A stretch of 6,733 bases of DNA from Actinomycetota bacterium (GCA_009702205.1 WLIM01000061.1:1-6733); one strand, 5' to 3'. Counted from the stretch's first letter, positions 1 through 6,733 are shown. The notes: generated by a model not told the origin, from the sequence alone. A program made the numbers and translations.

Positions 1-231
1 AGTAATTGCGGATAACCCAATTCCTACCGCGAGAAAGAGGAGTTGCTTTAGAAATATCGAATAGGTATTTCCTGATTCAGAGAGCGAAGTAACTGACGAT
101 GCCGATAAAACCATAACCAAACCAAGGCCCGCCAGTGCGCCCGCACTTCCAAGAATCATTAAATATGAAGCAGTTGGTTTGGAGAGAAAATTAGCGTATG
201 ACTGGCCTTGCTCACGCATTCGCTTTTTCAT
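1..231 (-). CDS. ftsW: Septal peptidoglycan polymerase FtsW, N-terminal fragment (3' end beyond the window)
   Basis: FtsW is a SEDS-family membrane glycosyltransferase that polymerises lipid II at the division septum together with the class B penicillin-binding protein FtsI. Only the first 77 codons are present; the frame stays open to the left edge. The product starts MKKRMREQGQSYANF, a short basic cytoplasmic tail. A first membrane segment follows at about residues 22-45 and contains GLVMVLSASS, a typical start of FtsW/RodA proteins. After a short polar loop (SLSESGNTYS), a second hydrophobic segment starts at about residue 60 (FLKQLLFLAVGIGL). The ATG overlaps the murD stop as ATGA. The nearest purine-rich stretch, AAGG, lies about 11 bases upstream and is weak, so translation probably depends on coupling to murD. 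RodA is the main alternative, since the N-terminal fragment alone separates the two poorly, but the position directly after murD in a dcw cluster favours FtsW. Confidence 0.9.
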   Translation of the reverse strand, partial: MKKRMREQGQSYANFLSKPTASYLMILGSAGALAGLGLVMVLSASSVTSLSESGNTYSIFLKQLLFLAVGIGLSAIT

Positions 232-1601
232 TTGTTAACCAACCTTGTCACAGAATCAATAAACAAATCACCGCGTTGGGCATAAGAAGAAAATTGATCC
301 ATTGAGGCGCATGCAGGAGCCAACAGCACAGTATCTCCAGCACTCGAAAGTTTTAGCGCACACTCGACAACTTCATCCATTAAATCTGCTGGGTTGGAAT
401 TATCCAAAATCTTATGGACTGGGATTTCAGGAGCAAATCTTTCTAGCGCTTTAGCAATTATCTCTGCATCCTTGCCGATAAGAATTGCTGCTTTGATGCG
501 GCTCTTGGATCTAGAAATTAACTCATCCATTTTTGCGCCTTTAGCAAGTCCACCAGCAATCCATATATTCGAGAGGTGTGAGAGCAGCGCCGCACTTGCA
601 GCATGTGGATTTGTAGCTTTCGAATCATTTACCCAATCGACACCATCTTTTGAGAGAATCGTCTGGAGTCGGTGCTTATCTAATTTAAAACTGGCAATAC
701 CTTTTTTCACAACAGGATGTGGAATTCCGATTGCTAGCGCTAAGCCAGCAGCAGCCATTGCATTTGCAACATTGTGTGGGACAGCTGGCTTAATATCACT
801 TAACTCTGCGATTTCTTCCGCTGCATCGCTAGAAGTTACGAATGCGCGATCAACTAGGAGTTCTTCGACCAATCCGATTTCACCACTCTGTGGTGTTTCA
901 AAACCAAAAAATACTTTTCGACCAGTCCACCCAGCGCTTCGAAGAATTACTTCTGGATCGTTTAAATTCAGTACTGCAAGCTTGCTCTGATTCAATAATT
1001 TCATCTTGGCATTGGCATACTCCGAAAAACTGCCATGCCAATCGATGTGATCTTCCGCCAAATTTAGAATTGCAACTGCCTCGTATTCCGGGAGCGTGCT
1101 CCAATCAATCTGGAACGAAGATAGCTCGATAGCCAATGTTGAAAATCTATTATCACTTGTTACTGCCTCAACGACAGTTGTTCCAACATTTCCACATGCA
1201 ATTGCACTCGCGCCAGCGGCGTTCAAAATGGATTCAAGCATCTGGACCGTAGTTGTTTTGCCATTAGTTCCGGTAAGTGCAACCCACTTCTGTTCTGGAT
1301 TTAGCTCAGATTTCAAATTCCACGCAAAATCTATTTCACTAATTACTTCGACGCCTTTTGCTCGCAAATTTTCGATCACAGGATGGTCTTTGCGCCAACC
1401 AGGAGAAACTATCGCCAGTTCAAAACTAACATCTTCCGGTACATCGCTCAGAATTTCAAGGCCATCTAAGTTGGAAGCTTTCTCATCTATTACTTGAAAA
1501 TTGACACCAATATTTTCAAAATATCGAGCTACAGACTTTCCAGTCGTGCCCGCACCGACTATCAATATATTTTTACTTTGGAGTTCGGCGATATAGGACA
1601 T
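228..1601 (-). CDS. murD: UDP-N-acetylmuramoyl-L-alanine--D-glutamate ligase (MurD)
   Basis: This cytoplasmic enzyme uses ATP to add D-glutamate to UDP-MurNAc-L-Ala. The start used is the ATG at 1601-1599 (MSYIAELQSK), giving 457 residues, normal for MurD. An upstream in-frame start would add 34 residues encoded inside mraY and is unlikely. Domain 1 (about 1-100) opens with the Rossmann-like glycine motif VGAGTTGKS (15-23). The central ATPase domain has the P-loop GTNGKTTT (111-118), ELSSFQ (159-164), the metal/substrate motif NLAEDHIDWHG (180-190) and HNVAN (276-280). The C-terminal domain starts near residue 305 with HRLQ (310-313), VNDSKATNPHAA (324-335) and the MurD-specific PACASMDQF (429-437). 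DHIDWHGS and NPHAA resemble actinobacterial MurD as I recall it. The stop of mraY and this start share one base (TAATG), and the stop overlaps ftsW by four bases. No Shine-Dalgarno sequence is visible before the start, which suggests reinitiation after mraY. Confidence 0.97.
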   Translation of the reverse strand: MSYIAELQSKNILIVGAGTTGKSVARYFENIGVNFQVIDEKASNLDGLEILSDVPEDVSFELAIVSPGWRKDHPVIENLRAKGVEVISEIDFAWNLKSELNPEQKWVALTGTNGKTTTVQMLESILNAAGASAIACGNVGTTVVEAVTSDNRFSTLAIELSSFQIDWSTLPEYEAVAILNLAEDHIDWHGSFSEYANAKMKLLNQSKLAVLNLNDPEVILRSAGWTGRKVFFGFETPQSGEIGLVEELLVDRAFVTSSDAAEEIAELSDIKPAVPHNVANAMAAAGLALAIGIPHPVVKKGIASFKLDKHRLQTILSKDGVDWVNDSKATNPHAASAALLSHLSNIWIAGGLAKGAKMDELISRSKSRIKAAILIGKDAEIIAKALERFAPEIPVHKILDNSNPADLMDEVVECALKLSSAGDTVLLAPACASMDQFSSYAQRGDLFIDSVTRLVNK

Positions 1602-2662
1602 TATTGTGAAACAACCCATTGGCCATAGAAGAGTCCGAGGCCTGCTGCAACACTCATTCCAGCCAAAATCCAGAATCGAATAACAATTGTTACTTCGCCC
1701 CACCCAAGTAGTTCAAAATGATGTTGAAGTGGCGCCATTTTAAATACGCGCTTACCACCGGAGATTTTGAAATATCCAGTTTGAATAATTACTGAGAGAG
1801 TTATCAATACGAATAAGCCGCCAAGTGCCGCTAAAAGTGCTTGAACTCTTAGCACAATTGCGATTCCAGAAATTGCTCCGCCTAAGGCAAGTGATCCAAC
1901 ATCACCCATGAAAATTCTTGCTGGTGAAGCATTCCACCACAAGAAGCCGGCGCAAGCACCTGCAAGCGCAGCAGATAGAACTGCTATATCAAGTGGATCT
2001 CGGACGTTATAGCACTGTGCAACATTTGAAATTGCGCAACTTTGTCCGAACTCCCAAACACCAATAACAATAAAAGATAGAAAAGTCATAATGGCTGCTC
2101 CGGAAGCTAAGCCATCTAAACCATCAGTGAGATTTACACCGTTTGAACTTCCAAGTACCAGGAAAATAATCCAGATGATTACTAACGCCATTCCAAGCTT
2201 TATCGAAGTATCGCGAACTCCGGATAGATAAGTTGAAATTGGGGCTAGGCCAGTACTGTCTTTGAAGTGAAGTCCCGCATAAGCAAATCCAGCAGCCATA
2301 ACTGCTTGACCAAAGAGTTTCTGCTTGGCGCTAAGTCCAAGTGATTGCTTCCTAGAAATCTTTAGAAAATCATCGATAAATCCAACTAAACCAAGTCCAA
2401 TGATCAAACCAATAACCAAAAGTGCTGAAGTGGTTATCCCAATTCCAGTAATTGCATGGCTTGCGAAATAAGCAACAACGCTTGCCAGAATAAGAACAAT
2501 TCCACCCATTGTTGGTGTTCCGCGCTTTACATGATGTGTCTTTGGGCCATCATCTCGAATCATCTGCCCAACACCTTTGCGGGACAAAATTCGAATAAGT
2601 GCCGGCGTAAAAATAAAACTTAGTAGAAGTGAGATAGCACCTGCAAAAACAATTCCTTTCAC
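1601..2662 (-). CDS. mraY: Phospho-N-acetylmuramoyl-pentapeptide-transferase (MraY), GTG start
   Basis: MraY is the integral membrane enzyme that transfers phospho-MurNAc-pentapeptide from UDP to undecaprenyl phosphate, making lipid I. The 353-residue product matches the family length and shows about ten hydrophobic segments (near 4-24, 52-72, 76-98, 115-133, 155-172, 185-205, 225-243, 256-272, 277-298 and 328-348). Cytoplasmic-loop motifs occur in the expected order: DDGPKTHHVKRGTPTMGG (37-54), FIDDFLK with the Asp pair D97/D98 (95-101), NLTDGLDGLA (177-186), NASPARIFMGD (244-254) and PLQHHFE (311-317). The last carries Gln where E. coli and many others have the first His of an HHH run. The loop between segments 6 and 7 contains C209 and C217 followed by YNVRDPLD; this, and the FYGQWV ending, match what I recall of mycobacterial MraY. 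The start is GTG inside a GTGA overlap with the murF stop, backed by a strong ribosome-binding site. Confidence 0.97.
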   Translation of the reverse strand: MKGIVFAGAISLLLSFIFTPALIRILSRKGVGQMIRDDGPKTHHVKRGTPTMGGIVLILASVVAYFASHAITGIGITTSALLVIGLIIGLGLVGFIDDFLKISRKQSLGLSAKQKLFGQAVMAAGFAYAGLHFKDSTGLAPISTYLSGVRDTSIKLGMALVIIWIIFLVLGSSNGVNLTDGLDGLASGAAIMTFLSFIVIGVWEFGQSCAISNVAQCYNVRDPLDIAVLSAALAGACAGFLWWNASPARIFMGDVGSLALGGAISGIAIVLRVQALLAALGGLFVLITLSVIIQTGYFKISGGKRVFKMAPLQHHFELLGWGEVTIVIRFWILAGMSVAAGLGLFYGQWVVSQ

Positions 2663-4047
2663 TCGCCCTCTCCCTTCAAATGATCAATAATTGAATCTGC
2701 AAGTAGGTTGAATTCACTTGCGCGGGAAGCTTTTACAAGAACAACATCACCAGGTGCTAAATGCTCAACAAGTGAAAGTGCGCTCTCTTTATCTTCGAAA
2801 TAATGCACAGCGCTCTCACCTCCATCATTCTCGCCTGCCAAGTCATCAAGATATTCCCGGTTACCGATGGCTACCAAGTGGTCTATCCCAATCTCAGTAG
2901 CGAGTCTGCCAATTGCGCGATGCTCGGCTGCTGATGACTCGCCGAGTTCTTGCATCTTGCCCAAAAATGCCCAGCTAACTCCCCCAGTTTCCTGGGAAAT
3001 TAGCGCAAGTGTTCTAAGCGCCGCCGACATGCTCTCGGGATTGGCATTGTAAGAATCGTTTATCATGACGATTTCATTCACGGTTGAAATTTCCATCCGC
3101 CACTTACTTGAAACTTCTGCAGTTGAAAGCGCTGCCGATATCGAGTCAATTGAAATCTTTAGTGCTGTGGCAACTGCCGCAGTTGCAAGAGCATTAGCAA
3201 TTTGGTGCATTCCAAGTAATTGCAAACTTACAGCGGCGCGACCATCAGGTGTCACCAGATCAAAATGTGCGCGGCCTTCGCGAACTTCAATATCTGCTGC
3301 TCGAATATCGCAATCGCTCTTCTCGCCAAACATAAGCGTTTTCACGCCATTTGGTGCGATCATCTTTGGTGTGAACTCATCATAAGTTCCAAGAATCGCG
3401 ATGCCGCCACTTTGAATTCCTGAAATCAACTCTGATTTAGTTTTTGCAATTACTTCACGACTTCCGAATTCACCCACATGTGCTTTACCCACACCAAGCA
3501 CGACACCTATGTTGGGCTTCGCGATTTCTGCAAGATATGCGATATCACCCAAATGACGGGCGCCCATTTCAACTATACAAAATTTAGTATTTTCATTGCA
3601 TCTAAGAAGTAAAAGTGGGACACCGAGCTCGTTATTCAAAGATTCTTGAGGTGCAATAGTTTCCCCAGCAATACTCAACACATGATTTAGCAAATCTTTA
3701 GTTGTTGTCTTTCCCTGTGATCCCGTAATTCCAATCACCGTCAGATTTTCAAGTTTCGTTCTGAGATGCGTTGCGAGTTTCGTTAACGCCATTTGGACAT
3801 CAATCACCTTAATTGAAGGGAATTTGCAGGCTTTGCTAACTAACGCAAACTCGCATCCCTTTGAAATTGCTTCTTCAATAAAATTGTGGCCATCGACTTT
3901 TTCGCCAACAAACGCTGCAAAGAATGTGTTGACGTCGGCATCTTGCGAATTAATAATTGGATATGCAGATGTAATTGCTGCACCATCGATATTTTGAAGT
4001 TCGCCACCGGTAATCTCGGCTATCTCCGCCAGAGTCATAGCAATCAT
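2659..4047 (-). CDS. murF: UDP-N-acetylmuramoyl-tripeptide--D-alanyl-D-alanine ligase (MurF)
   Basis: MurF is the last cytoplasmic Mur ligase; it adds the dipeptide D-Ala-D-Ala to UDP-MurNAc-tripeptide using ATP. The 462-residue product has the usual length. The N-terminal uridine-nucleotide domain covers about 1-100. The ATPase domain has the P-loop GITGSQGKTTTK (106-117), the MurF hallmark NNELGVP (138-144), EMGARHLGD (160-168), AHVGEFGS (189-196) and AKTKSEL, whose K204 is the probable carbamylated lysine. HQIANALA (281-288) has Gln where most Mur ligases have Asn; I recall HQ also in other actinobacterial MurF proteins. The C-terminal domain has INDSYNANPESM (329-340), FLGKMQELGE (361-370) and VKASRASEF (438-446). 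The start ATG lies in an ATGA overlap with the murE stop. An ATG three codons further in is possible, but the GAGGAA ribosome-binding site is spaced for the first one. Confidence 0.97.
   Translation of the reverse strand: MIAMTLAEIAEITGGELQNIDGAAITSAYPIINSQDADVNTFFAAFVGEKVDGHNFIEEAISKGCEFALVSKACKFPSIKVIDVQMALTKLATHLRTKLENLTVIGITGSQGKTTTKDLLNHVLSIAGETIAPQESLNNELGVPLLLLRCNENTKFCIVEMGARHLGDIAYLAEIAKPNIGVVLGVGKAHVGEFGSREVIAKTKSELISGIQSGGIAILGTYDEFTPKMIAPNGVKTLMFGEKSDCDIRAADIEVREGRAHFDLVTPDGRAAVSLQLLGMHQIANALATAAVATALKISIDSISAALSTAEVSSKWRMEISTVNEIVMINDSYNANPESMSAALRTLALISQETGGVSWAFLGKMQELGESSAAEHRAIGRLATEIGIDHLVAIGNREYLDDLAGENDGGESAVHYFEDKESALSLVEHLAPGDVVLVKASRASEFNLLADSIIDHLKGEGE
2670..2676 (-). 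promoter_or_regulatory. Ribosome-binding site for mraY (AAGGGAG)
   Basis: On the minus strand AAGGGAG ends seven bases before the GTG start of mraY, inside the last codons of murF. A second purine block (AGGG) continues closer to the start. This is the strongest Shine-Dalgarno match at any junction in the window and supports GTG as the true start. It may offset the weaker start codon. Confidence 0.7.
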
Positions 4048-5525
4048 GAGAGTTCCTCGATTGCCCTAGCAAGTTCAATTCGATCATCAAAAGGCAGTTT
4101 CTTTCCGGCAATCTCTTGGCCGACTTCGTGCCCTTTGCCCATAACGATTACACAATCCCCAGGAAGTGCACTCGCCACTGCCAGTGCTATTGCCTCTCTG
4201 CGATCAACTATTACTGCTGCGCTCTCATCTAAATTCAAAGCTGAAACCATCTCATCTAAAATAGTTTGAGGTGATTCACTTCGTGGATTATCACTTGTAA
4301 ATATTGCTAAGTCAGATCCAGCTAATAGTTCTCTTCCCATAATTGGTCGCTTGGTTTTATCGCGATCTCCCCCGCAACCAAGAACACCAATAATTCTTCC
4401 CTTACAACTCTTACGGAGTGTTGCCAGAGTTCTGGTAACAGCATCCGGTGTATGGGCATAATCAACTAAAGCTAAGAACTTCTGCCCAATATCTACACTT
4501 TCAAGTCGACCAGCTGCTCCTTGAATTTGGCCAAAACTATTTCCAATAACCAATGGATCAATTTCGAATTCAAATGCCATAGCAACAGCCATCAATAAAT
4601 TATCTAAATTGTGCTCTCCTATTAAGTTGATATTGCCTTCAATTAGGATGCCACCTGTGCCACGTATAGCAACTTCATAACCTTTGGCAGTCATTTCAAT
4701 TCGCTCATATCGCCATTGCGCTGATGGACTGGATCTTGAGAGTGAAATTACAGGAATTTGCGCAGATGTAAAAAGTTTCTGACCGTATTCATCATCGATA
4801 TTTACAAAGCCTAAATCGCTAAATTCAGAGGTGAACAATTTCGATTTCGCTGCAAAGTAGCTAGCCATATCACCATGAAAATCTAAATGATCTTGAGTTA
4901 AATTCGTAAAGCCAACTATTCTAAACTTGCTTCCAGAAACGCGCTTAGCCTCTAACGCATGGCTGCTTACTTCCATGGCTACATGGGATATATGACGTTC
5001 CTGCATAGTTGCGAATAAGCTCTGCAGCTCGCTTGCTTCAGGCGTGGTGAAATTTGCGGCAATTTTTTCGGGGCCAATTTCAATTCCGATAGTCCCTACT
5101 AAACCAGTAGTTTTCCCAGCTATTTTCAATATCTGATTTAAAATGAAAGTTGTAGTGGTCTTGCCATTGGTGCCAGTTATCCCGGCAATATTTAAGTTAT
5201 TTGAGGGTGAACCGTAAAACCAGGAACAAAGATCGCCGAGCTCACGCCGCGGATTGGCGATAATTAAGGTTGGCAGCTTATTTCTAATTAGCTCTGCCCC
5301 TTTTGAATCCGTTAAAACTGCAACTGCTCCGAGTTTGACTACTTCATCGATAAAACTTGCACCATGTGATTTTGTTCCGGTTAGCGCAACAAAAAGATCT
5401 CCAGCTTCAACGGCTCTCGAATCAGATGTAATACCTGTGAATTTAATATCCGAAATGGAATCAACACCTAGAAATCTAGAAAGTTCGGCAACTGATTTGC
5501 TGAAATCAGATACTGGACGAATCAT
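4044..5525 (-). CDS. murE: UDP-N-acetylmuramoyl-dipeptide--meso-diaminopimelate ligase (MurE)
   Basis: MurE adds the third stem-peptide residue to UDP-MurNAc-L-Ala-D-Glu in the cytoplasm. The product is 493 residues, normal for the family. The N-terminal domain (about 1-105) carries the substrate-binding SDSR (34-37). The ATPase domain has GTNGKTTT (118-125), TTPEA (160-164), MEVSSHAL (184-191), NLTQDHLDFHG (208-218), the probable carbamylated lysine K227 in YFAAKSKLF, and GEHNLDNLL (303-311). The C-terminal domain has AGRLE (338-342), VDYAHTPDA (354-362), GCGGDRDKTKRP (383-394), DNPRSE (412-417) and GKGHE (463-467). DNPR is the motif known to read meso-diaminopimelate in E. coli and mycobacterial MurE, whereas the L-lysine enzymes differ there, so meso-DAP is the likely substrate. 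The start ATG overlaps the ftsI stop as ATGA. No good Shine-Dalgarno sequence sits at normal spacing; only AAGAAAAG, about 14 or more bases upstream, is visible. Confidence 0.97.
   Translation of the reverse strand: MIRPVSDFSKSVAELSRFLGVDSISDIKFTGITSDSRAVEAGDLFVALTGTKSHGASFIDEVVKLGAVAVLTDSKGAELIRNKLPTLIIANPRRELGDLCSWFYGSPSNNLNIAGITGTNGKTTTTFILNQILKIAGKTTGLVGTIGIEIGPEKIAANFTTPEASELQSLFATMQERHISHVAMEVSSHALEAKRVSGSKFRIVGFTNLTQDHLDFHGDMASYFAAKSKLFTSEFSDLGFVNIDDEYGQKLFTSAQIPVISLSRSSPSAQWRYERIEMTAKGYEVAIRGTGGILIEGNINLIGEHNLDNLLMAVAMAFEFEIDPLVIGNSFGQIQGAAGRLESVDIGQKFLALVDYAHTPDAVTRTLATLRKSCKGRIIGVLGCGGDRDKTKRPIMGRELLAGSDLAIFTSDNPRSESPQTILDEMVSALNLDESAAVIVDRREAIALAVASALPGDCVIVMGKGHEVGQEIAGKKLPFDDRIELARAIEELS
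4053..4058 (-). promoter_or_regulatory. Ribosome-binding site for murF (GAGGAA)
   Basis: GAGGAA on the minus strand lies five bases before the murF ATG, inside the last codons of murE. The spacing suits this ATG and would be too long (about 14 bases) for the alternative ATG three codons downstream, so it decides the start. Confidence 0.65.
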
Positions 5526-6733
5526 TTGGCACTAGCACTTTTCTTGAGTTCGGCTTCAGTTAGTGGGTATGCCAGCAATTTACTCTTCGAAGGTTCAATA
5601 TGTTTTGACTGCAAAACGAATTTCATAACTTTCGCGAAAACCGGACCGCCAAGCGCGCCGCCCCAGTGCATTCCCTTTGGATCTTGAATCGTCACACTTA
5701 CAACATAAGCAGGTTTATCCGCTGGCGCAAAGCCAATAAATGAGGCGGTGTATCCGCTGTAGCAAGAGCAATTCGCATTGAATCTCATAGCGGTTCCGGT
5801 CTTACCAGCCACGCGATATCCAGGAATTGCAGCAGTAGGAGCAGTTCCATTTGCTGAAACCACGCTCTCAAGCATTTTACGTATTTCTTTAGCTGTGCTC
5901 GCACTTATAACTCGTTTAGTTTTTTGGTCTTTCGCCGGAATGTAATTTCCGCTGGCATCAGTAGTTCCGGCAACAACTGTAGGTGTAACTCGCACGCCAT
6001 CGTTAGCGATTGTTGCGAAAACACTTGTTGCTTGAAGCGCTGTAACTGAATAACCCTGACCAAATGAGAAAGTAGGAAGTGAAGTTCCAGACCAATCTGA
6101 TACCGGGCGAAGTAACCCTGCTGATTCACCTGGCAAATGTGAGCCAGTGCTCTGACCGAAACCAAAATCCGTTAAATACTTGTAAAGAGTTTTGCTACCA
6201 AGCTGTTGACCAATTTGAATAGCGCCAGTGTTACTTGAAACTGCAAGTGCCCCCGTAGCTGTTAAACGCTGTGTTGGATGGCTTTCGTGATCTTTAAATG
6301 TTGAACCTGAAACCTTCATTGAATAAGGAATTGTATAAACTGAATTAGCAGTTAATTTCGACTCTTCCATCGCTGCGGCATATGTAATAACTTTTCCAGT
6401 CGATCCTGGTTCGTAAACATCCTGCACTGCTGGATTACGAATTACCTCGAGATTTCCAACTATTGGCTTTGATGGATTGAAAGTTGGCGCACTTGCTTGC
6501 GCAATAATTGCTCCGGTCTTAGGGTCCATCACAATTACAGTTCCAGACTTTGCGCCTGAACTCTTAACTGCCTTACTAATTGCATCTTGAGCAACCCATT
6601 GGATATCACGATCAACAGTTAGGCGAATTGATGTTCCGGCCTTTGCTTCTGTTCTAATTTTTGCCGACCCTGGAATAATTGTTCCAGCGCCATTTTCATA
6701 TATGTATTGGCCATTAACTCCAGAAAGTTCGCC
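5522..6733 (-). CDS. ftsI: Septal class B penicillin-binding protein FtsI (PBP3-like transpeptidase), 5' end beyond the window
   Basis: FtsI is a membrane-anchored D,D-transpeptidase acting outside the cytoplasmic membrane, cross-linking septal peptidoglycan with FtsW. The frame is open to the right edge, giving 403 C-terminal residues; the cytoplasmic tail, membrane anchor and most of the dimerisation domain (perhaps 170-230 residues, from family size) are missing. The first residues still show the pre-transpeptidase region: GELSGVNGQYIYEN, then LTVDRDIQWVAQDA and MDPKTGAIIAQASAP. The active-site box is EPGSTGK, with catalytic Ser111 and Lys114 in fragment numbering. SSN is at 166-168 and the KTG box at 311-313 (VAGKTGTA). 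Twelve residues after KTG comes NCSCYSGYTASFIGFAP, with two cysteines. No PASTA domain follows; the protein ends in a short charged tail (LTEAELKKSASAK). The product reads through without a break from position 6733. Its stop overlaps the murE start by four bases. The position before murE supports FtsI over other class B PBPs. Confidence 0.95.
   Translation of the reverse strand, partial: GELSGVNGQYIYENGAGTIIPGSAKIRTEAKAGTSIRLTVDRDIQWVAQDAISKAVKSSGAKSGTVIVMDPKTGAIIAQASAPTFNPSKPIVGNLEVIRNPAVQDVYEPGSTGKVITYAAAMEESKLTANSVYTIPYSMKVSGSTFKDHESHPTQRLTATGALAVSSNTGAIQIGQQLGSKTLYKYLTDFGFGQSTGSHLPGESAGLLRPVSDWSGTSLPTFSFGQGYSVTALQATSVFATIANDGVRVTPTVVAGTTDASGNYIPAKDQKTKRVISASTAKEIRKMLESVVSANGTAPTAAIPGYRVAGKTGTAMRFNANCSCYSGYTASFIGFAPADKPAYVVSVTIQDPKGMHWGGALGGPVFAKVMKFVLQSKHIEPSKSKLLAYPLTEAELKKSASAK

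Noticed and set aside
394..990. Plus-strand open frame of 198 codons opposite murD
   Set aside because: It is antisense to conserved MurD coding sequence, including the C-terminal and central domains, and its product is low-complexity Ala/Ser/Ile-rich with no recognisable motif. It is a shadow of the real gene.
1096..1497. Plus-strand open frame of 133 codons opposite the murD 5' half
   Set aside because: It mirrors the MurD ATPase and N-terminal domains on the other strand, with no recognisable protein or convincing start context.
1602..1703. In-frame N-terminal extension of murD by 34 residues
   Set aside because: The extra segment (MGRSNNCYSI and on) lies wholly inside the mraY 3' end, does not resemble MurD, and the ATG at 1601 gives the normal MurD N terminus just before the VGAGTTG motif.
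3065..3385. Plus-strand open frame of 106 codons opposite murF
   Set aside because: It lies opposite conserved MurF sequence and shows no domain.
3886..4269. Plus-strand open frame of 127 codons across the murF/murE junction
   Set aside because: It is antisense to two well-supported genes and its product is Ser/Ala-rich without motifs.
5905..6165. Minus-strand open frame of 86 codons in another frame within ftsI
   Set aside because: It overlaps the FtsI transpeptidase domain entirely, which reads through intact, and its product looks like out-of-frame translation.
6530..6532. GTG codon at 6532 as the start of a shorter penicillin-binding protein
   Set aside because: The same frame continues upstream to the window edge and encodes recognisable FtsI sequence (IYENGAGTIIPGS, LTVDRDIQW), so the gene is cut by the window and does not start here.
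1..6733. Search for promoters, terminators, repeats, RNA genes, mobile elements or an inserted new system
   Set aside because: Every base is accounted for by six overlapping conserved genes on one strand, and I saw no hairpin with a T-run, repeat array or interrupted gene that would support such a feature.

Overview
The window is a continuous run of peptidoglycan-synthesis and cell-division genes, all on the minus strand. It is the central part of a bacterial dcw (division and cell wall) cluster. In transcription order, from the right edge to the left, it holds: ftsI (5' part missing), murE, murF, mraY, murD and the first 77 codons of ftsW. There is no intergenic space. Each of the five junctions is a stop/start overlap: ATGA at four-base overlaps for ftsI/murE, murE/murF and murD/ftsW, GTGA for murF/mraY, and TAATG (one shared base) for mraY/murD.

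The organism looks like a low-GC actinobacterium with a compact genome. GC is in the low 40s percent, estimated by eye from sample lines. The actinobacterial reading rests on the gene order ftsI-murE-murF-mraY-murD-ftsW and on protein signatures I recall from mycobacterial and streptomycete relatives. These are the MraY loop with C-x7-C followed by YNVRDPLD and its ending FYGQWV, DHIDWHGS in MurD, HQ instead of HN in the MurF motif, and a CSCY segment after the KTG box of FtsI. Streamlined freshwater or marine actinobacteria of the Nanopelagicales (acI) type would fit, but this is an inference and was not tested by a search.

The genes serve consecutive steps. MurD, MurE and MurF are the ATP-dependent ligases that add D-Glu, the third-position diamino acid (meso-diaminopimelate, judging from DNPR in MurE) and D-Ala-D-Ala to the UDP-MurNAc stem. 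MraY moves the product onto the polyprenyl carrier in the membrane. FtsW (polymerase) and FtsI (transpeptidase) then build and cross-link septal peptidoglycan. All catalytic motifs I looked for are present, and no gene shows a frameshift or internal stop.

I saw no RNA gene, mobile element, repeat array, CRISPR, promoter or terminator. Any promoter is likely upstream of the right edge. I did not find a new biological system here. The observations worth a second look concern coupling of the overlapping genes, uneven ribosome-binding sites, and paired cysteines in extracytoplasmic parts of MraY and FtsI.
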